The translations under genes and the position numbers were made by a program. Shown here in pieces: positions 1 to 7,560 of a DNA stretch of 13,195 bases. Source of the DNA: JALZCH01 sp036387315 (GTDB lineage: Bacteria > Acidobacteriota > Blastocatellia > Pyrinomonadales > Pyrinomonadaceae); NCBI GenBank assembly GCA_036387315.1, contig DASVTY010000001.1:1-13195 (forward strand), read 5' to 3'. Position 1 is the first letter of the stretch, and every line of letters begins with the position of its first letter. The notes beneath the pieces were generated by a model. It had not been told where the DNA came from, ran no database searches, and saw only the letters and a list, made by a program, of their open reading frames with translations.

Positions 1-1683
1 TCCGAGACGAAGCGTTCCCGGACTTGAATCAAATTGTTCGGCGGGATTAACAATGCCGACAGCTTGATTCGATAATTCTTGCGAGAGAAACGGGTCGTCG
101 AGCGAGCGCGTATTATTCAATGAAAAATATCCAAAACGAACTTCGTTTGTTAAAGTCGGAGTCAGAATGCGCGTGTATGACGCTGATAATGCCTGCGCTT
201 TGTCTGCGCGGCGCAATGTAAACGGCGAAGTCAGGCTCGACGGATCGGGAAACGAATCCAAGCCCGGAAAATCGGTTAGAAAATATGTGCCGCTGATAAT
301 ATCTTTGTCGCTCGGACTGCCGTCCAGACGAAGCGTAAATTGATTTTGTTTAAATTCCGAAGGCTCGACGTTTGTTTGCGCGACGAGCGGATTTTCTCTC
401 AACAGCGAGCGCGTCGTGACGCCCGTTCCGCCAAACGCCGCCGTTGTCCCGAACAAAAAGTTGCCGCTGCCGGTTTGGTCAACGCCGACGCTGCGCGCGC
501 CTGCGCGCGGCGCGGCGATAATGAAATCGCCGGTCACGGGATTTCGCAAATTGAGCAGGCGCAAAGCAATCGGCGAAATGTCGGCGGGAGTCAGGCAGTT
601 TGCCGGAAGCGGCGTCACATTGCACGCCGGGCGCACGGCGTTAAAAGCCGACGCGACGTTTGCCGCCGTGCGCTCGCCGTTTATTAAAGTCAGCGCGAGC
701 GGCAAAACGGTTGTGCTGCGGGCGGTTGAAACGAAGCCGGTTCGTGCGTTGGTAAATTGATAACCGCCGAAGAAAAAGAATTTGTCTTTAATAATCGGAC
801 CGCCGAGCGTAAATCCGGTTTCGTTGCGCGTCGCGGCGGGTTTTTCAAGTCCTTCGTTTTCGAGGAAAAACTCGTTTGCGACGAAGCGTTTATTTTGCCC
901 GTAATAATAAGCGTTTCCGGTAAAACGATTGCCGCCCGAACGAGTGACGAGCTGAAAATTGCCGCCACCCGAACGCCCTGTCGAAGCGTCGTAAAGCGAA
1001 GTTTGCAGTTTTACTTCCTGCAAAGTCTCCGGCGCGGGCGCAATGTTATCGGTCAGAGAGCCTTCGTTGCTCGTGATGTTGGTCGCGTCAATGCCGTTAA
1101 AATAAAGGCTCGTCGCGGTCGTGCGCGTGCCGTTGACAGAGGGCGAGACGTTCCCGTTGCTGTTGACGGCGACGGGCGCAATGTCGGCGCTGACTCCGGC
1201 TGCCGCCGTGGTTAATTGCGTAAACGAGCGTGTTGAAGTAGGAACGCGCGTGATTTCTTCGCCGGTAATCTGGCGAGCGGTCGTCACGGTCTCCGGCGTT
1301 AAAAGCGGAGCGGTGTCCGTGACATTGACGACCGCCGTCGCTTCGCCCACCGTCAGCGAAACGTCAATCGTGCGCGGCACGGAGGCTTCGATTCGTATAT
1401 CCGGGTAAACGAGCTTGCTAAAACCTTGCCCCTCGAACGTCGCTTCATAAGTTCCGACCGGCAGCGCTTGAAAAGAATAACGACCGTCTTCGTTAGTGGT
1501 CGTTGTTCTGGTTTGGTTGGTAGCGATGTTTTTGATGATTACCGCCGCCCCCGATACAATCGCGCCTTGCGGATCGGTGACCGCGCCCCCAAAAGTTCCC
1601 GTCGGACCGGCTTGCGCCGGAGCCAAAACAGGCAAACATAAAAATGTCAGCAGGAACAAAAATGTTTTTGGAAATATTTTCAT
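1..1683 (-). CDS. TonB-dependent receptor, Oar-like, with N-terminal carboxypeptidase-regulatory-like domain (3' end beyond window)
   Basis: The frame is open from ATG at 1683 to base 1, giving 561 residues without a stop; the rest lies outside the window. Residues 1-25 form a signal peptide with a Lys near the N-terminus, a Leu/Phe-rich core and a likely cleavage after PAQA. Residues about 28-112 look like a carboxypeptidase-regulatory-like beta-sandwich, with GAVTDPQGAIVSGA, NEDGRYSFQALPVGTYE and a closing IDVSLTVGE. Residues about 125-245 resemble a plug, with an NGTRTTATSLYFNGIDATN segment. Barrel-like strands rich in Tyr, Phe and Asn follow, including GGPIIKDKFFFFGGYQ. In the family these proteins sit in the outer membrane and import large ligands or act in surface functions with TonB/ExbB/ExbD. 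The ligand cannot be told from sequence, and I saw no clear TonB box. A weak AGGG lies about 13 bases before the ATG. Family call is confident; Oar-like is by domain order. Confidence 0.93.
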   Translation of the reverse strand, partial: MKIFPKTFLFLLTFLCLPVLAPAQAGPTGTFGGAVTDPQGAIVSGAAVIIKNIATNQTRTTTTNEDGRYSFQALPVGTYEATFEGQGFSKLVYPDIRIEASVPRTIDVSLTVGEATAVVNVTDTAPLLTPETVTTARQITGEEITRVPTSTRSFTQLTTAAAGVSADIAPVAVNSNGNVSPSVNGTRTTATSLYFNGIDATNITSNEGSLTDNIAPAPETLQEVKLQTSLYDASTGRSGGGNFQLVTRSGGNRFTGNAYYYGQNKRFVANEFFLENEGLEKPAATRNETGFTLGGPIIKDKFFFFGGYQFTNARTGFVSTARSTTVLPLALTLINGERTAANVASAFNAVRPACNVTPLPANCLTPADISPIALRLLNLRNPVTGDFIIAAPRAGARSVGVDQTGSGNFLFGTTAAFGGTGVTTRSLLRENPLVAQTNVEPSEFKQNQFTLRLDGSPSDKDIISGTYFLTDFPGLDSFPDPSSLTSPFTLRRADKAQALSASYTRILTPTLTNEVRFGYFSLNNTRSLDDPFLSQELSNQAVGIVNPAEQFDSSPGTLRLG

Positions 1684-1893
1684 AAATTTAGCTTTTCCCT
1701 GCGGAGCTTGAAAAACACTCCGGCTTAAGTTGATAGAAATCGCAATTTTCGAGTTATTCGCTCAAAAAACCTGTAATTATTTGTCGAAATATTTATTGAA
1801 TTTCACTTTGCGTCGTCGGATTCTTAAAGACACAGAGTAGCGGTAAAAAATTAATTAAATGTAAACTTAGGATTAATTTTGTGTTAAATAGGG

Positions 1894-1928
1894 CGGCGAA
1901 AACCAAAGGTTTTCGCCGGCGCTTTTTT
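1894..1928 (+). terminator. Intrinsic terminator hairpin without an obvious upstream gene
   Basis: A perfect 11-base-pair stem (1894-1904 with 1908-1918, CGGCGAAAACC against its complement) encloses an AAA loop. It is followed by GCGC and then six T residues at 1923-1928. The T tract follows the hairpin only on the plus strand, so it should stop rightward transcription. No plus-strand gene lies upstream inside the window; the sequence there is the antisense of the receptor gene plus its leader. It may end a small RNA, stop antisense read-through before ppk1, or act as a leader attenuator. Confidence 0.65.
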
Positions 1929-1946
1929 GAAGAAATTATTCAGCCG

Positions 1947-1975
1947 TTGAAGCGTAAATTTTGAGATGTTAAATT
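1947..1975 (+). promoter_or_regulatory. Candidate sigma-70 promoter for ppk1
   Basis: A -35-like TTGAAG (1947-1952) and a -10-like TAAATT (1970-1975) are separated by 17 bases. Each matches four of six consensus positions. It lies between the terminator hairpin and ppk1 and would give a leader of about 50 bases. I saw no recognisable PhoB box. This is a weak call. Confidence 0.3.
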
Positions 1976-2034
1976 TGCTTGAAATCTGATTTCGTCCTCG
2001 TTTCCGTATGTTAAACTTTTAGACGGGAAACAAA

Positions 2035-4143
2035 ATGACACCTGTACGACAATTAGAATCTACACCGCAAATCGAGCTTCCGCCGTCGCTGCTTCACGAC
2101 CGGCGTTTTCTTTTTAACCGCGAACTGAGCTGGGTTGAATTTAACCGCCGCGTCCTCGAAGAAGCGGCTGACGCCGCGGCGCATCCGCCGCTTGAACGCC
2201 TCAAATTTTTAGCGATTTTCTCGACCAATCTCGATGAATTTTTTATGATCCGGGTGTCGGGCTTGAAAGAGCAAATCGAAGAAAATATCACCGATCTTTC
2301 GCCCGACGGAATGACGCCGCAAGAGCAGATCAATGAAATTCGCGACCGCTTATTGCCGATTTTAGACTTGCAGACGCGGATTTTGCGCGAAGAAGTAATG
2401 CCCGCGCTGGCGCTCGAAGGAATCCCGGTTTGTCCTTACGACGCTCTTTCGGAGGAGGAAAAACGCCGCGCCGATCATTATTTTACCGAAAACGTTTTTC
2501 CGGTCTTGACGCCGCAGGCGGTTGACGCGAGCCACCCGTTTCCGTTCATCTCGAATTTGAGCTTGAATATGGGCGTGGTTTTGGCGCCCAACGACGGCGA
2601 AAAACTCCGCCCGAATGAGGCGCGATTTGCCCGTATTAAATTGCCGAACAATGTTGCGCGCCTGATTCCGGTCAACGACCAGGGCACGCGCTTTACGCTT
2701 CTCGGCGAAGTTATCAGAGCCAATTTGCAACCGCTTTTTCCCGGAATGCGGATTTTGCAGTCGCATCTGTTTCGCGTTACACGCGACGCGGATATTGAGT
2801 TGCGCGAAGACGAGGCGGGCGACTTGATGCGGACGATGGAGCGCGAGCTGCGGCAGCGACGCTTCAGCGGCGCCGTTCGGCTCGAAGTTTCCGGTTCTAT
2901 GCCGGATGAAACGACGCAGTTTTTAACCGAAAAGCTTGAGCTTGAAAGCACGGACGTTTATCGCATTGACGGTTTTCTGAACATTCCCGATCTGATGCGG
3001 CTGTATGGAATCAACCGCCCGGATTTAAAAGACCGACCGCTCGTGCCTACTGCGCCAAAGGCTTTTCGCCAAAAAAAATCGGTTTTCGACGTTATCCGCG
3101 AGCAGGACGTTTTGGTTCATCATCCGTTTACAAGTTTCAACTCGGTCACTGATTTTATCAACGCGGCGGCTGAAGACCCGGATGTGCAGGCGATAAAAAT
3201 CTGTCTTTACCGCGCCGGAAAAGATTCTCCTATCGTCAACGCTCTGATGCGGGCGAGCGAAAACGATAAACAGGTTGCCGCCCTGATCGAGCTAAAAGCG
3301 CGTTTTGACGAAGAAAACAATATCGAATGGGCGCGCCGTCTTGAAGCGGCGGGCGTTCACGTCGTTTACGGATTGCGCGGTCTGAAAACGCACAGCAAGC
3401 TCGCTCTCGTCGTCCGACGCGAGGGCGGCAAGCTGCGCCGCTACGTTCACGTTGCGACCGGAAACTACAATCCTTCGACCGCCAAAATTTACACCGACAT
3501 CGGCTTATTAACAGCCAACGAAGAAATCGGGGCGGACGTTACCGACATTTTTAATTATTTAACCGGCTATTCAAATCAAAAGGATTTTCGCACGCTCCTT
3601 GTCGCGCCTGTCAGCCTGCGCGCCCGAATGCTGGAATTGATTCGGCGCGAAGCCGCTCACGCGCAGACGGGAAAACCCGGCAGAATCATCGCCAAAATGA
3701 ACAGCCTGACCGACATAGAAATGACGCAGGCGCTTTATGAAGCGGCGCAAGCCGGAGTTTCGATTGATTTGATTATTCGCGGCATTTGCGTTCTGCGTCC
3801 CGGCGTCGAAGGCTTATCTGAAAACATCCGCGTCCGCTCGATTGTCGGTCGCCTGCTCGAACACAGCCGCGTGTTTTATTTTGAAAACGCGGGCGAGGAA
3901 GAGATTTACATCGGCAGCGCCGATTGGATGCAGCGCAACTTAAACCGCCGCGTCGAAGTCGTCGCGCCCGTCCAAGCACCGAAATTAAAGCGTTATTTAA
4001 AGGAAGAGCTGCTCGTAACTTATCTGCGCGACACGGCAAAAGCGCGAATCCTTAAATCCGACGGCAGCTATGAACGCATCCTGCCCGGCGACGGCGCAGA
4101 GCCTTTCAGCGCGCAGGATTTCTTTGCAAACAGAGCGATTTGA
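2035..4143 (+). CDS. ppk1: Polyphosphate kinase 1
   Basis: This 702-residue protein is close to the usual PPK1 length of about 690. PPK1 reversibly moves the gamma phosphate of ATP onto inorganic polyphosphate through a phosphohistidine intermediate. The N-terminal domain is clear, with FLFNRELSWVEFNRRVLEEA at 25-44 and LAIFSTNLDEFFMIRVSGLK at 59-78. The phospholipase D-like catalytic half carries KTHSK with His453, matching the phosphorylated histidine of the E. coli enzyme by motif. It also has VHVATGNYN with His472, and LLEHSRVFYF with His610, which corresponds to the second active-site histidine. The C-terminal signature IGSADWMQRNLNRRVEVVAPV spans 626-646. All key residues are present, so the enzyme should be active. 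The ATG is preceded by a weak GGGAAA ribosome site. It stands alone on this strand, with no ppx or pst/pho gene adjacent, and converges on the VanZ-like gene. Confidence 0.98.
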   Translation: MTPVRQLESTPQIELPPSLLHDRRFLFNRELSWVEFNRRVLEEAADAAAHPPLERLKFLAIFSTNLDEFFMIRVSGLKEQIEENITDLSPDGMTPQEQINEIRDRLLPILDLQTRILREEVMPALALEGIPVCPYDALSEEEKRRADHYFTENVFPVLTPQAVDASHPFPFISNLSLNMGVVLAPNDGEKLRPNEARFARIKLPNNVARLIPVNDQGTRFTLLGEVIRANLQPLFPGMRILQSHLFRVTRDADIELREDEAGDLMRTMERELRQRRFSGAVRLEVSGSMPDETTQFLTEKLELESTDVYRIDGFLNIPDLMRLYGINRPDLKDRPLVPTAPKAFRQKKSVFDVIREQDVLVHHPFTSFNSVTDFINAAAEDPDVQAIKICLYRAGKDSPIVNALMRASENDKQVAALIELKARFDEENNIEWARRLEAAGVHVVYGLRGLKTHSKLALVVRREGGKLRRYVHVATGNYNPSTAKIYTDIGLLTANEEIGADVTDIFNYLTGYSNQKDFRTLLVAPVSLRARMLELIRREAAHAQTGKPGRIIAKMNSLTDIEMTQALYEAAQAGVSIDLIIRGICVLRPGVEGLSENIRVRSIVGRLLEHSRVFYFENAGEEEIYIGSADWMQRNLNRRVEVVAPVQAPKLKRYLKEELLVTYLRDTAKARILKSDGSYERILPGDGAEPFSAQDFFANRAI

Positions 4144-4151
4144 ATCAGGTT

Positions 4152-4217
4152 AGAACCGGGAGCATGAGCGACTGACTTTTGTGTATCAATTAGCCGGTCG
4201 CTTATGCTCCCGGTTCT
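4152..4217. repeat. Long inverted repeat at the convergent ppk1/VanZ-like junction
   Basis: The 21-base arms at 4152-4172 and 4197-4217 are complementary at 20 positions. They begin and end in AGAACCGGGAGCAT and its complement and flank a 24-base loop. Neither strand has a T tract after the stem, so this is not a standard intrinsic terminator, although it may stop or stabilise both converging transcripts. The right arm lies inside the coding sequence of the VanZ-like gene and encodes its last residues. It resembles REP-type palindromes, but no second copy occurs in this window. Confidence 0.75.
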
Positions 4218-4671
4218 GACTTCCTGTCATCAGATACCAAATCAAAAGCGCAGTCGAGCCGCCGCAAACATCAATCAAAACGTCCCATATCGAACTGGTG
4301 CGCGACGCCAGAAAACTCTGATTCAATTCATCGAGCGAAGCGACGGCGACAATCAGCGCAAACGAAATCGGCAGCCAGTTTCGCCTCAATAAATTTTTCA
4401 GCGAAGAAGAAAAAGCGCGTGCCGCGAGCGCTCCGAGTACGAAGTAAAAAGCGAGATGAGCGGTTTTGCGCGTATAACCGTGAATAGCGGTTAATTGAAT
4501 TTCGCTGATGTTCGGAAATAAAAACTCCAAAAGCGGGGAAATAATCCGCGAAGTGTTCGACATCGAGCCGGTTTCGCTCGACGCAATGAAAATTACGATG
4601 ATCCAAAAAATCAAAGGCGCGTAACGCCAAAAGCGTCCGCGCCAATTACCTAAGTGTTTTTCCATTCTCAC
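4186..4671 (-). CDS. VanZ-like family membrane protein
   Basis: The protein has 161 residues if translation starts at GTG 4671, which directly follows the upstream TAA, or 159 from ATG 4665; neither has a clear ribosome site. It carries the VanZ-like pattern: four hydrophobic segments (about 15-31, 70-88, 99-113, 130-148), the RKTAHLAFYFVLGAL motif at 68-82, and DELNQSFLASRTSSIWDVLID at 114-134. VanZ itself gives low-level teicoplanin resistance, but most relatives have no known role, so no resistance function should be read from this. It lies at the end of the probable atp transcript, directly abutting the small membrane protein gene. The last residues, QNREHKRPAN, are encoded by one arm of the inverted repeat at 4152-4217, so the natural C-terminus may have been replaced or extended by the repeat. 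Confidence 0.85.
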   Translation of the reverse strand: MRMEKHLGNWRGRFWRYAPLIFWIIVIFIASSETGSMSNTSRIISPLLEFLFPNISEIQLTAIHGYTRKTAHLAFYFVLGALAARAFSSSLKNLLRRNWLPISFALIVAVASLDELNQSFLASRTSSIWDVLIDVCGGSTALLIWYLMTGSQNREHKRPAN

Positions 4672-4941
4672 TTATCTGGACATGTTTTGCATAGCACCTT
4701 GCATAATTGAATAAGCCCCGGCTCCGTAAAGTAAGAAACCGATAATTACTAAAATAAGCGGAACCAATCCTTGTCTTTTAATAATGTAAAAGATAATTCC
4801 GCCTAACGGCTGGCAAAGAAAATTAACGGCTGCCCATAACACTTTCTCGCCTGTTGATTGACCCGTCTGAATACTGATGATGATAAGCCAGATCGCGCCA
4901 ACCAACATCAACAAACCTCCTACCATTGCTAAAAATGGCAT
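4672..4941 (-). CDS. Small three-helix membrane protein, function unknown
   Basis: This 89-residue protein has three hydrophobic stretches at about 4-23, 34-54 and 58-79, joined by short polar loops such as QTGQSTGEK and KRQG. The middle part, WAAVNFLCQPLGGIIFYIIKR, has the spacing of the PLDc_N-type two-helix module (Trp, then Pro-Leu-Gly, then Tyr before basic residues). That resemblance is only suggestive. Translation is well supported: a textbook AGGAGG lies at 4948-4953, six bases before the ATG. The gene follows atpG after 83 bases and abuts the VanZ-like gene, so the two are probably co-expressed. It is not one of the known small ATP synthase proteins (AtpI, AtpZ) as far as I can see, and I do not recognise its function. 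Confidence 0.75.
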   Translation of the reverse strand: MPFLAMVGGLLMLVGAIWLIIISIQTGQSTGEKVLWAAVNFLCQPLGGIIFYIIKRQGLVPLILVIIGFLLYGAGAYSIMQGAMQNMSR

Positions 4942-4947
4942 AATTCG

Positions 4948-4953
4948 CCTCCT
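4948..4953 (-). promoter_or_regulatory. Ribosome binding site of the small membrane protein gene
   Basis: On the minus strand this reads AGGAGG, six bases before the ATG at 4941. It shows that strong Shine-Dalgarno sites are used in this genome, in contrast to the starts of atpA and atpG. Confidence 0.8.
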
Positions 4954-5024
4954 GATTTTTACTTTGAAATTTTGAAGCTTCCGGGGGACGTGTATTGCTG
5001 TCCTCAGGATTGTGTGCGCGTATT

Positions 5025-5900
5025 TTACAACGCGGCGGCTCCAGATACAACTTCAATAATTTCTTTTGTAATGGCGGCTTGGCGAATCCGGTTCATATTG
5101 AGCGTTAACGTATCAATCAGCTCGCCCGCGTTTTTCGACGCGCTGTCCATCGCCGTCATTCGCGCGCCCTGCTCGGAAGCGACCGATTCGAGCATTCCGC
5201 GATAAATCTGCGTTTCGACCAGGCGCGGCAGCAGACGGCTGAATAATTCGCCCGGCTCCTGCTCGTAAATATAATCAACGTCGGGCGCGGTTTCGCCTTC
5301 TCCTTCTTCGGATTTCCCGACGACCGGCAAAAGCTGTTCGACGACGACGCGCTGAGACAAAACCGATTTGAATTCGCTGAAAATCAGGAAAACTTTGTCA
5401 ATCGTTTCATCTTCGGTAAACGTGCGAATAATGTTTTGCGCGATTTCTTTCGCGTCGTTGATATTGACTTGTCCGCCTCCGGTTAAACCGACGTGTTCGC
5501 TGACGAAAGTAATACTGCGGCGACGGAAAAAGTCGCGTCCTTTTCGTCCGACCGGCATCATTTCCACGGTTTTCCCTATGTTGTCACGCAAAAATTGCTG
5601 CCCGGCTTTGATTAAATTGGCGTTAAACGCGCCCGCCAAACCTTTGTCGGCGGTCATTAAAACAACCAGATAACGCTCGTCGCCGCGCGCGTCCATCAGC
5701 GGGTGCGAAAACTCATCGCCGATTCGGGCGCTCAAATTGCCTAAAACGTCGTTCATTTTCACGGCAAACGGTCGCGCCGCCGTAACGCGATCCGTCGCGC
5801 GTTTTAATTTCGCCGCCGCCACCATTTTCATCGCTTTGGTGATCTGGCGCGTGTTTTTAACCGATTTAATTCGCCGACGTAAATCTAATAAACTTGGCAT
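5025..5900 (-). CDS. atpG: ATP synthase F1 gamma subunit
   Basis: The 291-residue protein matches the family length of about 285-300. Gamma is the central rotor shaft of F1, turning inside the alpha3beta3 ring and coupling proton flow to ATP synthesis. The N-terminal coiled-coil helix is recognisable (LRRRIKSVKNTRQITKAMKM at 7-26, then VAAAKLKRA), as is the C-terminal helix (LTLNMNRIRQAAITKEIIEV at 265-284). The middle carries TADKGLAGAFNANLIK, typical of the Rossmann-like domain. The ATG at 5900 is the natural start because the family signature begins right there. No clear Shine-Dalgarno precedes it (CAGACTCTAAAGA), and a 33-base-pair palindrome ends 13 bases upstream. It is followed not by atpD and atpC, as in the common operon, but by two small membrane protein genes. 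Confidence 0.97.
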   Translation of the reverse strand: MPSLLDLRRRIKSVKNTRQITKAMKMVAAAKLKRATDRVTAARPFAVKMNDVLGNLSARIGDEFSHPLMDARGDERYLVVLMTADKGLAGAFNANLIKAGQQFLRDNIGKTVEMMPVGRKGRDFFRRRSITFVSEHVGLTGGGQVNINDAKEIAQNIIRTFTEDETIDKVFLIFSEFKSVLSQRVVVEQLLPVVGKSEEGEGETAPDVDYIYEQEPGELFSRLLPRLVETQIYRGMLESVASEQGARMTAMDSASKNAGELIDTLTLNMNRIRQAAITKEIIEVVSGAAAL

Positions 5901-5913
5901 TCTTTAGAGTCTG

Positions 5914-5993
5914 GAGAGTGTGGAGAGTCTGGAGTCGAGAGTCAAATTGAATTTATTTCTTTTGACTCTCGACTTCAGACTCTCCAGACTCTC
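5914..5993. repeat. Palindromic short-tandem-repeat element in the atpA-atpG spacer
   Basis: The 33-base arms at 5914-5946 and 5961-5993 match as an inverted repeat with two mismatches and a 14-base AT-rich loop. Each arm is made of tandem near-copies of AGAGTCTGG (for example AGAGTGTGG), ending in AGTCGAGAGTC. The element fills nearly the whole 97-base space between the atpA stop (6002) and the atpG start (5900). In the transcript it would fold into a very stable hairpin starting 8 bases after the stop and ending 13 bases before the next ATG. There is no T tract after it in the transcript, so full termination is not expected. A role in mRNA processing, stability or translation of gamma is inferred. 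Confidence 0.85.
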
Positions 5994-6001
5994 GACTGTT
6001 T

Positions 6002-7552
6002 TTAGGCTGCAACTGCGGCAGTTCTCGCCGCTCCGCCGATTTCAGACCAACGCGCGGTTTTAAAATCGTCAACGGCTTGTCCCAATTCGGTTTTCAAATC
6101 GTCGGAAATCGCTTTTTTCTCACGAATCGTGTTTAAAACGCCGGGATGTGTGTTCCGAACGTAATTCAGCAATTCGTCTTCAAAGCGCCGCAGGTCTTCG
6201 ACCGCCACATCATCCAAATAGCCGTTGGTCGCCGTCCAGATTACGAAAATCTGTTCTTCGACCGGCATCGGCTGATATTGCGGCTGTTTCAAAACTTCCG
6301 TCAAACGCTGACCGCGCGACAACTGCGATTGCGTGGCTTTGTCCAAATCCGAACCGAACTGCGCGAACGCCGCCAATTCGCGATATTGCGCGAGGTCAAT
6401 TCTGAGCGTTCCGGCGACCTGTTTCATCGCTTTGATTTGCGCCGAACCGCCGACTCGCGAAACCGAGTTTCCGACGTTAATCGCCGGACGAACGCCGGAG
6501 TTAAAAAGGTCGGATTCAAGGAAAATCTGCCCATCGGTGATTGAAATAACGTTGGTCGGAATGTACGCCGAAATATCGCCCGCCTGCGTTTCGATTAGCG
6601 GAAGGCTTGTTAAAGAACCGCCGCCGCGCGCATCGGACATTTTCGCCGCTCTTTCAAGAAGGCGCGAGTGGAGATAGAAAACATCGCCCGGATACGCTTC
6701 GCGTCCCGGCGGTCGTCTCAAAAGCAGGGAAATTTCGCGGTAAGCGGCGGCTTGTTTCGACAAATCATCGTAAATCGTTAAAGCGTGACGCCCCGAATCG
6801 CGGAAATATTCGCCGATAGCGACCGCCGTATAAGGCGCGAGATATTGCATCGCCGCCGGATCGGAAGCGGTTGCCGAAACGATAATCGTGTATTCCATCG
6901 CGCCGTGTTCTTCGAGTCTCTGGCGCACCTGCGCGACGGTCGAAGCCTTTTGACCGATGGCGGCGTAAATACAAATTACGCCGCTGCCTTTTTGGTTGAT
7001 AATCGTGTCAACCGCAACGGTTGTTTTTCCGGTCTGGCGGTCGCCGATGATCAATTCGCGCTGTCCGCGTCCAATCGGAACCATCGAGTCAATCGCTTTC
7101 AAACCGGTTTGCATCGGTTCTTTTACCGGCTGACGATCAATAATTCCGGGCGCGATGCGTTCGACCGGATTAAATTGATTCGAAGCGATAGCGCCTTTGC
7201 CGTCAATCGGCTCGCCGAGCGCGTTGACGACGCGACCGATGATGGCTTCACCAACCGGAACCGACATAATCTGTCCGGTGCGTTTTGCCATATCGCCTTC
7301 TTTGATTTTCTGGAAATCGCCGAACAGCACCGCGCCGACTTTATCTTCTTCGAGGTTAAGCGCGAGACCGCGAACTTCGTGCGGAAATTCGATCAGCTCG
7401 CCCGCCATAACTTTGTCAAGACCGTGAATTTCGGCAATTCCGTCGCCGACTTTGATCACCGTGCCGACTTCTTCGATTGTCACGCCGGCGTCAAAATTCT
7501 CGATTTGCTGTCTAATAATATCGCTGATTTCTGTCGCTCTAATAGCTTCCAT
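6002..7552 (-). CDS. atpA: ATP synthase F1 alpha subunit
   Basis: The 516-residue protein is full length. Alpha forms the F1 hexamer with beta and carries the non-catalytic nucleotide sites. Seen in sequence: the N-terminal beta-barrel with VGDGIAEIHGLDKVMAGE near 35-52, the Walker A loop GDRQTGKT at 170-177, the Walker B stretch LTIYDDLSKQ at 258-267, and PPGREAYPGDVFYLHSRLLE at 281-300. The signature VSRVGGSAQ follows, whose Arg366 is the arginine finger that contacts the catalytic site of beta. The C-terminal helical domain is complete. ATG 7552 gives the expected MEAIRATEISDIIRQQIENF start. It lacks a visible Shine-Dalgarno and lies 15 bases after a heptamer-repeat palindrome. Its partner beta gene is not in the window, so alpha and beta are transcribed from separate loci. 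Confidence 0.99.
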   Translation of the reverse strand: MEAIRATEISDIIRQQIENFDAGVTIEEVGTVIKVGDGIAEIHGLDKVMAGELIEFPHEVRGLALNLEEDKVGAVLFGDFQKIKEGDMAKRTGQIMSVPVGEAIIGRVVNALGEPIDGKGAIASNQFNPVERIAPGIIDRQPVKEPMQTGLKAIDSMVPIGRGQRELIIGDRQTGKTTVAVDTIINQKGSGVICIYAAIGQKASTVAQVRQRLEEHGAMEYTIIVSATASDPAAMQYLAPYTAVAIGEYFRDSGRHALTIYDDLSKQAAAYREISLLLRRPPGREAYPGDVFYLHSRLLERAAKMSDARGGGSLTSLPLIETQAGDISAYIPTNVISITDGQIFLESDLFNSGVRPAINVGNSVSRVGGSAQIKAMKQVAGTLRIDLAQYRELAAFAQFGSDLDKATQSQLSRGQRLTEVLKQPQYQPMPVEEQIFVIWTATNGYLDDVAVEDLRRFEDELLNYVRNTHPGVLNTIREKKAISDDLKTELGQAVDDFKTARWSEIGGAARTAAVAA

Positions 7553-7560
7553 ATAATTTT

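Larger units (their letters stand above)
1684..2034. other. Divergent intergenic spacer between the receptor gene and ppk1
   Basis: This AT-rich spacer of 351 bases separates two divergent genes. I see no credible coding sequence in it. It holds a strong plus-strand terminator-like hairpin at 1894-1928 and a weak promoter candidate for ppk1 just after it. Near the receptor start there is a small CGGAG/CTCCG inverted repeat in the leader. I could not identify a convincing promoter for the receptor gene. The part between 1684 and 1893 could hold a short plus-strand RNA gene ending at the hairpin, but this is only inferred from the terminator. Confidence 0.6.

Noticed and set aside
340..1408. 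Several plus-strand open frames of 90-150 codons at the left end
   Set aside because: They are antisense to the receptor gene, whose minus-strand frame is open for 561 codons with a signal peptide and family motifs.
4152..4217. Terminal inverted repeats of a tiny insertion element (MITE)
   Set aside because: The arms are only 24 bases apart and no flanking target-site duplication is evident. A REP-like palindrome fits better.
4186..4671. Glycopeptide resistance gene vanZ
   Set aside because: Only the VanZ-like fold is supported. There are no vanA/H/X/R/S genes nearby, and most members of the family are not resistance genes.
4984..5005. Hairpin after atpG (GGGGAC / GTCCTC) as an operon terminator
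   Set aside because: The stem is six base pairs at most with one mismatch, and no T tract follows on the minus strand, so it does not support termination between atpG and the small membrane gene.
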